From Symbiodinium sp. CCMP2592 (taxonomy: Eukaryota > Sar > Dinophyceae > Suessiales > Symbiodiniaceae): a DNA stretch of 64,000 nt. Each line of letters opens with the position of its first letter. The stretch's first letter is position 1. The notes beneath the pieces are model-generated. The model saw only the letters and a list, made by a program, of their open reading frames with translations. It was not told the DNA's origin and searched no databases. Shown piece after piece: positions 19,409-28,224 of the stretch. The stretch lies in assembly GCA_905221615.1 (NCBI GenBank), contig CAJNDT010003779.1:310001-374000 (forward strand), read 5' to 3'. Position numbers and translations under genes: made by a program.

Positions 19409-20611
19409 ATGTCGTCCCCCAGCTTGGAACAAATCCTCAAAGAGGAAAAAGTTCCGGATCTCATTGCAGGGCAACTCACTTCGCAACTTACGGTCCGCTC
19501 CTTTCCTTGCATTTGCGAAGGTGTGGACACTCTGCCGGATTGCATCAAGGATGTCTTGGACGCCCCGGGCCAGGCTCTCCTTACCACTGTCACTTTGGCG
19601 TGCTTGAAGGCAGCATATCATCGCTGCATTTCTTCGGTTATTTCGGCGACACCCTCAGCCACGTCTGCACCCTCTGCATCGGGCGGTGGAGCTCTCAGTA
19701 CATCTTCGTGGACAGAGCCTTTTCCTGCGAAGTTGAGCATTGAGCGAGTGAATGCCATGAAAGCTACATTCGAAGCTTCATATCCCTCGGAAATTCTCGA
19801 TGCATCCAGCATGCCCTCGTCAAGGCTACTTGCATCCTGCAACAAGCAAGTGCAGGACAAGCACTATTCTTACATTCCATGGAAGTTTCGACTCAGCGAA
19901 GAGAAACAGGAAGACGTTACATCATCCAGACCGAAAAAGATCGCACGTCTCGACGACTTCATTTTTGACGACGTCCCCTGCAGGGATATAGCTGATACTG
20001 GCGTGTCGCAAATGTTCCTTTCGCATTTGTTAGACTTGATCGCCTTTGCATTTTGTTTGCTTGAAATCGGTCACCTCAGCTCCTTTCGTGCATACAACAA
20101 GCTTTTCATAAAGCTTGCATTCCATCGTCCGCCACCGGAGTCAGGGCTGCGAAGCCCTAACGTCACGGAAATGCAGGCGGCGGACCGCGAAGCTTGGAAA
20201 TGCATTTGCGATTTGGTGAACAAAGGTTGGTGCATGGATGATGCATTGCATGAGATCGTGCAAGTCCGCTGCATTCTGCAGAGTCACTTGCAGCCGCGTG
20301 TTTTCATTCAGAAAACCAGGAGGCCCAGCACCGGGTCAGGCAACACACCTCAGCCTGAAAAAACCCACCCGAAGGGCAAAGGCGGCAAGGGCAAAGGCAA
20401 GAATGGGAAATCGAAGGACACCCGCGACCAGAATGGCCCCAAGTGGATGGTTTCATTTTATGAGAACGGCGTTCAGAAGCAGATGTGCAAGCGATGGAAC
20501 CTTCGCTCTGGTTGCAAGTTGGATGACTGTACACTCGTACATGGTTGTGCGGTTGACGTTGGCGGCCGGCCTTGCGGGAAGGATCATCCCGCTTACATGC
20601 ACAAGTCCTGA
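19409..20611 (+). CDS. Gag-like protein with CCCH zinc finger
   Basis: Start at M-S-S-P-S-L-E-Q-I-L (19409). Helical N-terminal region to about residue 250, then a Lys/Gly-rich basic stretch (G-K-G-G-K-G-K-G-K) and a C-terminal zinc finger with spacing C-x8-C-x4-C-x3-H (C-K-R-W-N-L-R-S-G-C, then C-K-L-D-D-C-T-L-V-H), close to the CCCH class. This is the usual layout of a nucleocapsid: RNA-binding basic patch plus zinc finger at the end. It ends 15 nt before the RT ORF frame opens. Confidence 0.7.
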   Translation: MSSPSLEQILKEEKVPDLIAGQLTSQLTVRSFPCICEGVDTLPDCIKDVLDAPGQALLTTVTLACLKAAYHRCISSVISATPSATSAPSASGGGALSTSSWTEPFPAKLSIERVNAMKATFEASYPSEILDASSMPSSRLLASCNKQVQDKHYSYIPWKFRLSEEKQEDVTSSRPKKIARLDDFIFDDVPCRDIADTGVSQMFLSHLLDLIAFAFCLLEIGHLSSFRAYNKLFIKLAFHRPPPESGLRSPNVTEMQAADREAWKCICDLVNKGWCMDDALHEIVQVRCILQSHLQPRVFIQKTRRPSTGSGNTPQPEKTHPKGKGGKGKGKNGKSKDTRDQNGPKWMVSFYENGVQKQMCKRWNLRSGCKLDDCTLVHGCAVDVGGRPCGKDHPAYMHKS

Positions 20612-20626
20612 AACAGCCCGAAACCT

Positions 20627-23600
20627 GTGGAGGGACAGTTTTCCGGGCTTGCAACACATGCACCCTCACCTGTTCCATCGGCAGGCCATACCTCTACCTC
20701 TGATGCTGACATTCTTGACTTGCTTCAGCAGTCCTTTACATCAACAACTGTGAAGTACAGATGGCAGGCTATCGAGGGGGACCGTGCAGATGCCGCCTAC
20801 TTTAACCTCGGTGGTTTCTCTCAGTCGGTGCGTTTTGGATTGACACATCATACATTCCAATACCAGCACATCTTGTGCCGACTTAATGCTTGGTTATGCA
20901 TGCTCTTTCCATTGGGTACATGGACTTCGCTATGCATCTCTCACAACGAGGTGCTAAAAGTCCATCGTGATACATCCAATGAGCCCGGCACCCTCAACTA
21001 CACTGTTGCTCTGGGTGACTTTTCTGGCGGAGGTTTACTGCTGGAATCTTCATCGGGCGAGAAATCCTTGCGAGTCGAAGCCTTACAGAAGTGCATCAAC
21101 TTTTCATTGGTTGACACCAGGTCTTCTCCCCTTGCATTTGATGGTGGTCTTTGGCGCGCCACTGAGCCCTTCGTGGGCGACAGGTGGGTCATCATGGCCT
21201 ACACCTGCAGGCGTTTGGCGGAATTTCAGTCATCGGATGTTGATGCATTGCGCATGTGGGGGTTTCCCCTACCTGGCGAATCATTACCTCGTCGGATGCC
21301 TCAACCTCAGGCGGTCGAACTGCCCCAGCCTGCTCTGCCGAAGAAATTCTGCCTTTTACTGGCTTCACAGCACTCTGAGGTACTTCGTGCTGGCCTCTCA
21401 ACTGCTGGGGTTCCTCATGTATGCATTCAGTCTCTTGATCAGGAGCATACCAGAAATTGCATTTTTCGATGTGCGGGAGAAGGTGTTTTTCCTTCCATTT
21501 TCATGGTGTACTCTCCTGACTGGAGCGAGAGTCACACTCGCTGGGTTCTGCAACTCTGCAAAGTTGCTTATTCGGCAGGTTCTGCGGTGCATTTTGATAT
21601 TTCTGGTTGGACCCAATGCTGGTCGGATCAACTGTTCCTTCACTGCATTTGTACTGGTCTGCAACACATTGTGCAGGTGCCGGCGTGTGCCTACAAGGGG
21701 GTTGGTGGGAGCCCCTGGATCATGGTTTCTTCTTCGCCTTCTTTTTCTGCATTGGGGCACCCATGCTCGTGTAGTCGGTGCTGTTCGACTTCCACGATTT
21801 CTGACTATCCTCCTGCATTCGTGGATGCTCTTTGTGATATCCTGCTGATATCCAAACTCCGCAAATGCTCAGGTCAATGTGAGTTTTCCATTGATGAGGC
21901 TTGGTCTTGCATTCCAGAAAAGCCGACTGACTCTCCACCACATGCTTGGGTGGATGGTGGCGGCCTTCACAGCCGTCCCGACTGGAGTGGCCAGGAGCGG
22001 TCTACTGATGATATTTTCAAATCGCTCCGCCATGCCTTAATTGCTTGGTGTGGCAAAGCTTGCATTCCGTCCAGAGTTCGTCACAGATTGTTGCATCCCT
22101 CAGATTCCCATCTCTTCTCGGAAACTGAGGTGAAGGAAATCCGTGGACTTTTCAGCACTTGGCTGGAGTCCCAAGGTTGCAACTCCATTGATTGGCAGGT
22201 GAAGGATGGTCAGCCATACTGCTTGCATTCTCTGGCTGCATTGTCCTCGGCTCTTAAAGATGCTGATATGACTCTCTTCAGTGCATTGCTCAGTGGAGTT
22301 CCTACTGGCTTCAAACACGATATACCCATTTCAGGTGTTTTTGCTCCCTCTGGTCGCTCAGCTTCAGATGATGCATTAACGGTCTGCCAAGAAAACTGGC
22401 AGGGGGCTGAGGACGACCCAGTCCTCCTTGAGGAGCTAGTGCAGATCGAGGTGGACAAAGGCTGGTTACGATGCATTGAGTCTTTGGAGGCTGCGCGCCA
22501 GATCTGGCCTAATGTTGCTGTTGGTAAGTTGAATATTGTACATTCCGAGGGCAGAAAACCTCGTTTGGTGGTTGATTCTTCCATTTGTGGTACAAATGCC
22601 TGCTGCCTCATTCCTGAGCGCTCTGCATTACCTACACTACAAACTATCCAAGCCTCCTGGCCATTGCGGGGGAGAATCGAACCTTTGGCAGCTTGGTCCA
22701 TTGATGTTCAGGCAGCACACAAATCCATTATGGTGCGAGAATCCGAACAAGGGCTACTGGGCATTCGAGTGGGTCCCAAGCTCTATTTCTATACAGTTTG
22801 TCCATTCGGTGCAGCTTTTTCAGCTTTCTGGTTTGCTCGCCTCGGTGCATTTTTCGTTCGCACCCTTCATCGCTTGATTTTCATTGCCCACTGGCTGGCA
22901 ATGTATGTGGACGACTTACTTGGCTTTCAATCTGCATCAGTTGCAGAGATGAGCTTTTGCATTACTTTATGTTTCTGTGGGGCGTTTTCCATCCCCTTGT
23001 CCTGGAAGAAATTACAGTTTGGCTGCTCCATTCGATGGATAGGATGGGAGCTAAATTTCAGTATGGGCTGTGTTTGCATCCCATCCGACAAGCTTGAAAG
23101 GTTGCATTCGGTTATCGTGTCGGCACTCCGTGGCAAGTACACTGATCGGGCTACATTGAGCAAGTTATGCGGCATGTTGCAGTGGCTTTTCAAACTTTTT
23201 CCATTGGCTAGGCCATGGCTGAGGTCTCTTTATCAGGACCTCAACACTCCACGTGCAACCAACTTCAGTGTTCGACAGAACGACTGGCAATCATTCATTT
23301 CTTGCTTGAACGACACTTTACATTTGGTCAAGTTACCTCCTGGAGCGGCGATTACGGTGGGCAGCCGTGTTCTTGCTGTGAGACATCACAAAGTTGCCAC
23401 CAAGCGCGAACTTTTACATTGCAACCTTGGTGATAAGGATATCTGGCTTCGCATTGCGGACTCTGCCTCCAAGCGTCGTGCATTGAGTCCATCCTCCAGA
23501 AGTCTTTTGCAGTTCTGGCTTGATTGGTCTGCATTGCCTCCAATTTGGCGATCGCTGCGCCCGATGGAGCATTTACAGGTGGAGGCTGCAGCGGATGCCA

Positions 23601-24163
23601 TGGGCAATGGCCGCACTTTCGCTATAGGCGGCTACATTGCTTTACCAGGTGGCGAATTTTGGTTTTCAGAATGCTTTACTATTGAGGACTTTGCATTCGC
23701 AGAGCTCCCATTGAAGTCCGAGGCACACAAGGACATTACATGTTATGAGTGCCTCGGTCAGATTGCATTAGTTTGGCTTTTGAGTGCAATAAGCCCAGGT
23801 TGCAAATTGTCGGTTCGCATGCATTCCTGGTGTGACAACAGTGGGGCTGAAGCCACTGCCAACAAGCTGTTTACTACGTCCTGGCCTCTCGCTGCATTTG
23901 TGCAGCGACTGGCTATTTTAAGCAGTTTTACTGGCATCCACTTGGATGTACATCACATTGCAGGTCCAAAGAACACTGAGGCGGACTTTTTGAGTCGCTG
24001 GCTTCCACCGGCTGCTTTGCCAGCTCGATGGAGCCTCTCACGACGGCGTCGGATTTCATTGAAGGCACTTTGGAATGCCTCGCCTTCCATTTCGATTTCG
24101 CCTCCATCTTGGAAGCCGCCTTTCAGCATTCCGAGTAGCTCTCCTTTAGGAGCAGCACTCTAA
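20627..24163 (+). CDS. DIRS polyprotein: oxygenase-like domain, reverse transcriptase, RNase H
   Basis: 1,178 codons, intact. Residues about 80-195 resemble a 2-oxoglutarate/Fe(II) oxygenase: H113-R-D115 (metal H-x-D), A-L-G-D-F-S-G-G-G-L, then T-E-P-F-V-G-D-R186-W with the co-substrate Arg, but the distal His appears replaced (L-W-R-A-T). Residues about 235-400 are Cys/Ser-rich with a Rossmann-like remnant of the kind these elements carry as a methyltransferase-like domain. RT follows: K-P-R-L-V-V-D-S-S, A-A-W-S-I-D-V-Q-A-A-H, and catalytic Y760-V-D-D763. A DIRS-type RNase H ends the protein (E-A-A-A-D-A-M-G, W-C-D-N-S-G-A-E-A, H-H-I-A-G-P-K-N-T-E-A-D-F-L-S-R-W). No protease seen. Confidence 0.88.
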   Translation: MEGQFSGLATHAPSPVPSAGHTSTSDADILDLLQQSFTSTTVKYRWQAIEGDRADAAYFNLGGFSQSVRFGLTHHTFQYQHILCRLNAWLCMLFPLGTWTSLCISHNEVLKVHRDTSNEPGTLNYTVALGDFSGGGLLLESSSGEKSLRVEALQKCINFSLVDTRSSPLAFDGGLWRATEPFVGDRWVIMAYTCRRLAEFQSSDVDALRMWGFPLPGESLPRRMPQPQAVELPQPALPKKFCLLLASQHSEVLRAGLSTAGVPHVCIQSLDQEHTRNCIFRCAGEGVFPSIFMVYSPDWSESHTRWVLQLCKVAYSAGSAVHFDISGWTQCWSDQLFLHCICTGLQHIVQVPACAYKGVGGSPWIMVSSSPSFSALGHPCSCSRCCSTSTISDYPPAFVDALCDILLISKLRKCSGQCEFSIDEAWSCIPEKPTDSPPHAWVDGGGLHSRPDWSGQERSTDDIFKSLRHALIAWCGKACIPSRVRHRLLHPSDSHLFSETEVKEIRGLFSTWLESQGCNSIDWQVKDGQPYCLHSLAALSSALKDADMTLFSALLSGVPTGFKHDIPISGVFAPSGRSASDDALTVCQENWQGAEDDPVLLEELVQIEVDKGWLRCIESLEAARQIWPNVAVGKLNIVHSEGRKPRLVVDSSICGTNACCLIPERSALPTLQTIQASWPLRGRIEPLAAWSIDVQAAHKSIMVRESEQGLLGIRVGPKLYFYTVCPFGAAFSAFWFARLGAFFVRTLHRLIFIAHWLAMYVDDLLGFQSASVAEMSFCITLCFCGAFSIPLSWKKLQFGCSIRWIGWELNFSMGCVCIPSDKLERLHSVIVSALRGKYTDRATLSKLCGMLQWLFKLFPLARPWLRSLYQDLNTPRATNFSVRQNDWQSFISCLNDTLHLVKLPPGAAITVGSRVLAVRHHKVATKRELLHCNLGDKDIWLRIADSASKRRALSPSSRSLLQFWLDWSALPPIWRSLRPMEHLQVEAAADAMGNGRTFAIGGYIALPGGEFWFSECFTIEDFAFAELPLKSEAHKDITCYECLGQIALVWLLSAISPGCKLSVRMHSWCDNSGAEATANKLFTTSWPLAAFVQRLAILSSFTGIHLDVHHIAGPKNTEADFLSRWLPPAALPARWSLSRRRRISLKALWNASPSISISPPSWKPPFSIPSSSPLGAAL

Positions 24164-24231
24164 TCACCTTGTCGCACGTTTTTCATTTGGGGAATTGATG
24201 CGCGACTCCGGTTCTCTGGCAGATTGCATTT

Positions 24232-24431
24232 GGGGGAAAACATGCAGACCCTTTCACCGGCAGCTTCCTGCTGCTGAAGCTCGGATCTGCATTTCCCGCC
24301 AGAGAACAAAAGGAGCGAGTTTGTGCGAGTGACTGCATCAATTCCCTTTCTATACATTCCTTGCTTTATATGTATACATTTTTACATATAAAGCTGCATA
24401 TAGGAAGCAGCTGCGAATACATTAACCGAAC
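24232..24431 (+). repeat. split direct repeat B1
   Basis: 200 bp, identical to B2 (24751-24950). Contains a near-perfect hairpin around 24363-24393 (arms CTTTATATGTA and TACATATAAAG). Abuts A2 directly, as in the circle junction. Confidence 0.9.
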
Positions 24432-24561
24432 GGTATGTGTGCTTGCTCACGAGTGTTTGGTAATGTTTTGCATGCTTGCTGCACTCATGACATTCCATGT
24501 GCATTGCAGCAAGCAGGCTCGCAGCTGCCAGTTCGCCTGCATAGCGGGCAGAAACTTTTGT
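24432..24561 (+). repeat. split direct repeat A2
   Basis: 130 bp, identical to A1 (14956-15085). A 189-bp unique spacer (24562-24750) separates it from B2. Confidence 0.9.
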
Positions 24562-24750
24562 CCCACCCACCTCTTCCCTTTTTCTGGGTGCGAGTGCTGG
24601 CGATTGCACTCTTACATTGCTTTAGGATTGCTTGCATTTGCATTTGTTTTGCACTTATACGGCCTGTCCTTTCAAAGGATCGGTCCATCTGCATTCCCTC
24701 TCTCCATGGCAGGTCGGTGCCTTTTGATGCACCTAGATCCCATCGGAGGA

Positions 24751-24950
24751 GGGGGAAAACATGCAGACCCTTTCACCGGCAGCTTCCTGCTGCTGAAGCT
24801 CGGATCTGCATTTCCCGCCAGAGAACAAAAGGAGCGAGTTTGTGCGAGTGACTGCATCAATTCCCTTTCTATACATTCCTTGCTTTATATGTATACATTT
24901 TTACATATAAAGCTGCATATAGGAAGCAGCTGCGAATACATTAACCGAAC
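24751..24950 (+). repeat. split direct repeat B2 (right end)
   Basis: Identical to B1. Ends ...CCGAAC; the final AC coincides with the AC present at the left target edge, marking the recombination point. Confidence 0.9.
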
Positions 24951-26764
24951 TCATAGTATCCTTTTGGATCTTGCATACCATAGGCCTGTAGATTGCACAC
25001 TTCATAGCTAACCTTTCGGTTAGAGAACAACCGTTTGGCCTCTGTCGTAGACCAGAGTTTGCTGTAATAAGGATTCTCTAGGACGAAGTATCGTCCAAGT
25101 TTCATCTGGTGATCTGCTATAGATTCACAAAACTTAAGAATCGAAAGTCTCTTGCTAGAGCCTTTCTTCCACTGGGAATACCAGCTGGACCATTGGGAAT
25201 GGTCTGGAGACATCACAATGATGGAAGGTTCTTGTTCCTTGATGATTCTTAGAAGATTTGAACGGCCTTGGGGCTGTTCAAGATCTAGTCCACTGCGCAG
25301 GTCTATCGGCTGTCCTACTCTTAATCCCGATAGGGCAGCCTTGTGACTCATACGAGGTGAACCTCCGTAGAGCTCTAGGAAATCAATTTTTCCTGAATTG
25401 GTTACCTGCCAGTGGCACTCCTGATGAGGTATTGTTAGATCTGATGAAAACAAGGAAGCATCAAAGGTGACCATGCAGCTGGCATGGTCTGAACCTTCCG
25501 ATGTGAGAGTTTCCTCATCTGGTGCCAGGGGAATCTCTACATCAGATGTGATGTCATAGTTCTTTCTCAGTTTTGAGATGTTCACACGGACGATACGGGT
25601 GCCGAGATCAACACCTACCATGGAGCCTCCGAGTTCGGAGATAACTTTTCCTTCAAGCCAAGATCCATGTTTGGATCCGGTTGATCCGATTTTTGATTTA
25701 TCCTCTGACCAATAATAGACCTTATCTCCTAAAGAGAAGGGTCCTTCGGTCATAGAGAGTCGAGACGCGAGATGTCTTCTGAGGTCATCAGATTGACGTG
25801 CCTCTTGGTAGGCCTTGTTGGCAAGCTCCTTGATAGCTCTTGCTGTAACCTCAGTATCAGTAGGGTTACCGGTTAACTGATTGGGGTCCGCGTTCTCAGG
25901 TGTTATAACATCTCGGGGACGTCTACCGAAAGCCATTTCCAGAGGAGTTACTCCTCCGTATGTAATTGAGGAGTTTCTTGCCAGACATGCCTGACGCACT
26001 AAGTTACCATACTCCATAGTGATACCATTATACTCTGGATCACCATCCTTGAGAATCTGAAGTATGATCTTGATCTGATGTTTCAACAATCGTACAGCTG
26101 CCTCGGCCCTGTTGGGCCATGGTGTGCCAGGGCCTGTCGCTACAGGTTTGATGTTCTGCCGATTATAATAGGCCTCCATTTTTGGAGTCATGAAGGCTTG
26201 ATCTCCAACAACAACCTTTGGGTTGATTTGGTATTTCTCAAAATAATCATTCATGATGGACATTGTTGTATGTTCCTCCTTATCCTGAACAACTTCAGAT
26301 GTCAGGAGGTTTGTCGCTCCATCATAGAGTATGAGAAATATGAGTCGACTAGACTTGCCAGGAATTGGCAATTCACCATGGTCTACGAAAGTCAGATCCC
26401 CGAAAGTTTCGGATCTTAGACCTGTTATTTTTGCCCTTGAAGGAGCTCGTTTATGTTCCTGACAAGCTGAGCACTTCTTGACCAGTTGGTCGTAAAGCTC
26501 GTAAATTTCCTTTGGAATCTGAAGAGCCTTTGTCCTTCTTTTGAACTGATCTGTATTCATGTGACGGTGCTTCAGATGAAGCTTGTAAAGTTCAACTGGA
26601 TCCTTGAGCTTCTCATGAATCCTACGAAGGGCAATCGGAAGAGAGGGCACCGGTTCAGGCACAATCTCTTCTCCATTGTCTCTCTCACCTGCTGGTGAGT
26701 CGGTCCTAGGAGCAGGGTATTCTCTTGACTCAAGTGTTTCTACCAACGCAGCTCCACTGCACAT
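24951..26764 (-). CDS. copia integrase with C-terminal methyltransferase-like domain (truncated by insertion)
   Basis: The ORF begins at 26764 and runs into the DIRS-type element, which supplies the last three codons and the stop. Residues 58-104 form an integrase zinc module (H63 and H68 with C98-x2-C101). The core has D128 (F-V-D-H-G), D188 (V-V-V-G-D-Q-A-F) and E221 (W-P-N-R-A-E-A-A-V), the D-D-E triad. A chromatin/GPY-like beta region with K-V-Y-Y-W follows. Residues about 468-600 resemble a DNA cytosine methyltransferase-like SAM fold: D-F-L-E-L-Y-G-G-S-P-R, P-I-D-L-R-S-G-L-D-L, I-I-V-M-S-P-D-H-S-Q-W, L-E-N-P. The family's catalytic Pro-Cys is not seen (S-P-D-H), so this part may be degenerate. 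Gag and protease are not found upstream. Confidence 0.85.
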
Positions 26765-26802
26765 TTGTTTGAATGTGTTTTGGTTTGCGGAAGCTAAGTA
26801 GG

Positions 26803-27060
26803 CGCATCAGGGACGCTTCTTTGCTTGCCTTTTAGCATCAGCATCGGGCAGTGACTTTTTTCCAACTGGTTGCAAGGTTGCAATGCTTTTCTCACCGGGT
26901 TGTAAGGTTTCAGTGAGCAAGCGTGAGAACGCTGCTTCTCTTAGGTCTTGGTTCAGGTTCTGCTCTGTCGTTGCTTGGCTGCTCGCATTACCTTCGTTTT
27001 CCCTGCTTCAGGCAGTGCCTTTTCTCCGGATTCCAACCTTGACTTACTGCTTCTTCCTGT
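26803..27060 (-). pseudogene. decayed 5' coding traces of the copia element
   Basis: Minus-strand frames read as Lys/Gln/Glu-rich protein (for example L-T-E-T-L-Q-P-G-E-K, then P-D-A-D-A-K-R-Q-A-K) but meet an in-frame TGA near 26803 and at least one frame change near 27010. In-frame sequence continues from the stop into the integrase ORF. This suggests the integrase ORF's ATG is merely the first Met after a nonsense mutation. Confidence 0.45.
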
Positions 27061-28142
27061 AGGCTGGACGTCTTCTACCTCTGTTTTGTCGCTGAGCAGT
27101 TTGTTGCCTTCTTTGTACAGTTTGGAGGGTTAGCTCGCTGAGAGGCTTGTGCAGCGCTGCCGGTGCAGGGTAGATGACGTAGTTTTCGAACCTGCGGTTT
27201 TTTGCCGGCCTTTGTAAAGTTAAGCTCTTCGAAGCTTTGAGCCTTGTATAGTTTCTGTTCTTGCTTTCTTGCTTCTTATAGGGACTGAGCGCAGCAGCCA
27301 CTGTCACCGAAGCCCGACCATGCCAAAAAAAATAAACCCTGGATATGCTAAAGCATACGGCAGCAAACACGCGTTGCTTGAAGGGTTCTTATCAGCTCCA
27401 CCAAACCTATTCAGAGTTTTTTGATTGCCACGAACAAAAGAGAAATGCTGCTAACTCAAACTGTTTCAGCCCATGAACGTTCTCTCTGGGAAGCTTCCGT
27501 CCCCCACACACACAGAGTACTTACAAGGCTTGTTTCCAAACGTTTTTGAAAATTGCGTGCTGTGGACACGTGTTGATTTTGATCCCACACAATCAACGAA
27601 TTGTTCTTGCACGTGCCCAATTCCCGTCGTTATTATCGGGTGTTCAAGGTGACAACAAGCAAGCTTTGAGATGTGAACATGACGGTCAGTAGTCTGGAGC
27701 TGCATCTCCCTCCTCTTGATGCCTCTTTCGGGATGTTGGGCTTATGATCTGCTGTATGCAGCCATTACGGCTTGCCGTGAAATCCGACACCGAACCCCAA
27801 ACCTTAAGTCCTAAATTTTGAAACTGAAATCTTAATCTCCAGACCACATACTAAACACAATGTCGGTCCGTCGTGATATGGAAGCAGCCTTGAGCCCACC
27901 TTGTAGCGTAGCTGCTTCTGTTTTGTTGAAGATTTCAAAGAACTGAGCCCAAGCGTTGTTTCAAGGTTTTTGATATCATGACAAAATATTCTCGGACCAT
28001 GGCCCTCCTTATTCAAACTCCGCCTTGCTTCGTTTTCTTCTCGCTTCGCAGTTTGTCTTATAAATCTTGCTCAGGGCTTACAGTAGGATTTTAGTTTTAG
28101 GGTTTAAGGTTCAAGGTTCAGGGATCAAAGTTAAGAGGAGCC
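27061..28142. other. boundary between retroelements and telomere-repeat-rich region; no gene seen
   Basis: No convincing frame. From about 27790 degenerate CCCTAAA and then TTTAGGG words appear, increasing rightwards. This is the transition to the host-gene region. Confidence 0.4.
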
Positions 28143-28224
28143 ATGGAGCTCACGCAAGAAATTCGGCATGAGCTGGAGCACTTGCGCATGTCCTTGGCGC
28201 AGATCAGCGAACAGCTGCCGCGTG
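28143..28224 (+). CDS. host gene exon 1 (probable start)
   Basis: ATG in context GCCATGG. 27 codons of amphipathic helix (M-E-L-T-Q-E-I-R-H-E-L-E-H-L) plus 1 nt; donor GTTGTA. An AG lies shortly upstream, so an internal exon is not excluded. Joins exon 2 in phase 1, making Ala at the junction. Confidence 0.6.

Larger units (their letters stand above)
14956..24950 (+). mobile_element. DIRS/PAT/Ngaro-type tyrosine-recombinase retrotransposon, apparently intact
   Basis: Bounded by split direct repeats: A1 14956-15085, B1 24232-24431, A2 24432-24561, B2 24751-24950. A1 equals A2 and B1 equals B2 without any difference I can see, indicating a recent insertion. It encodes a tyrosine recombinase, a CCCH Gag-like protein and an RT/RNase H, and has no integrase. 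Left flank ...TTGAC, the B1-A2 junction ...CGAAC|GGTAT and right end ...CGAAC|TCATAG share AC at the exchange point, with no target-site duplication, as expected for recombinase-mediated integration of a circular intermediate. It interrupts a copia gene on the opposite strand. Confidence 0.9.
7311..26990 (-). mobile_element. copia-type retrotransposon carrying a 3' ADP-ribosyltransferase-like ORF, split by a DIRS-type insertion
   Basis: Minus-strand order: degraded 5' coding traces (26990-26803), integrase plus methyltransferase-like domain (26764-24951), [insertion 24950-14956], remnant frame (14955-14880), repeat-rich spacer (14880-13590), reverse transcriptase/RNase H (13655-10152), then an extra ORF (9942-7906) with a frame-shifted acidic tail down to about 7311. 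Integrase before RT defines copia. No Gag or protease and no LTR pair could be found, so the 5' end is truncated or highly decayed. The combination of methyltransferase-like and ART-like cargo is unusual. Confidence 0.75.

Noticed and set aside
15200-24163. CATT enrichment explained by codon or amino-acid bias
   Set aside because: CATT occurs in all three codon phases and also in the non-coding spacers and terminal repeats.
14956-24950. Reading A1/A2 and B1/B2 as LTRs of an LTR retrotransposon
   Set aside because: The A and B repeats are split (A at the left end, B at the right end, both together inside), and the element encodes a tyrosine recombinase and no integrase.
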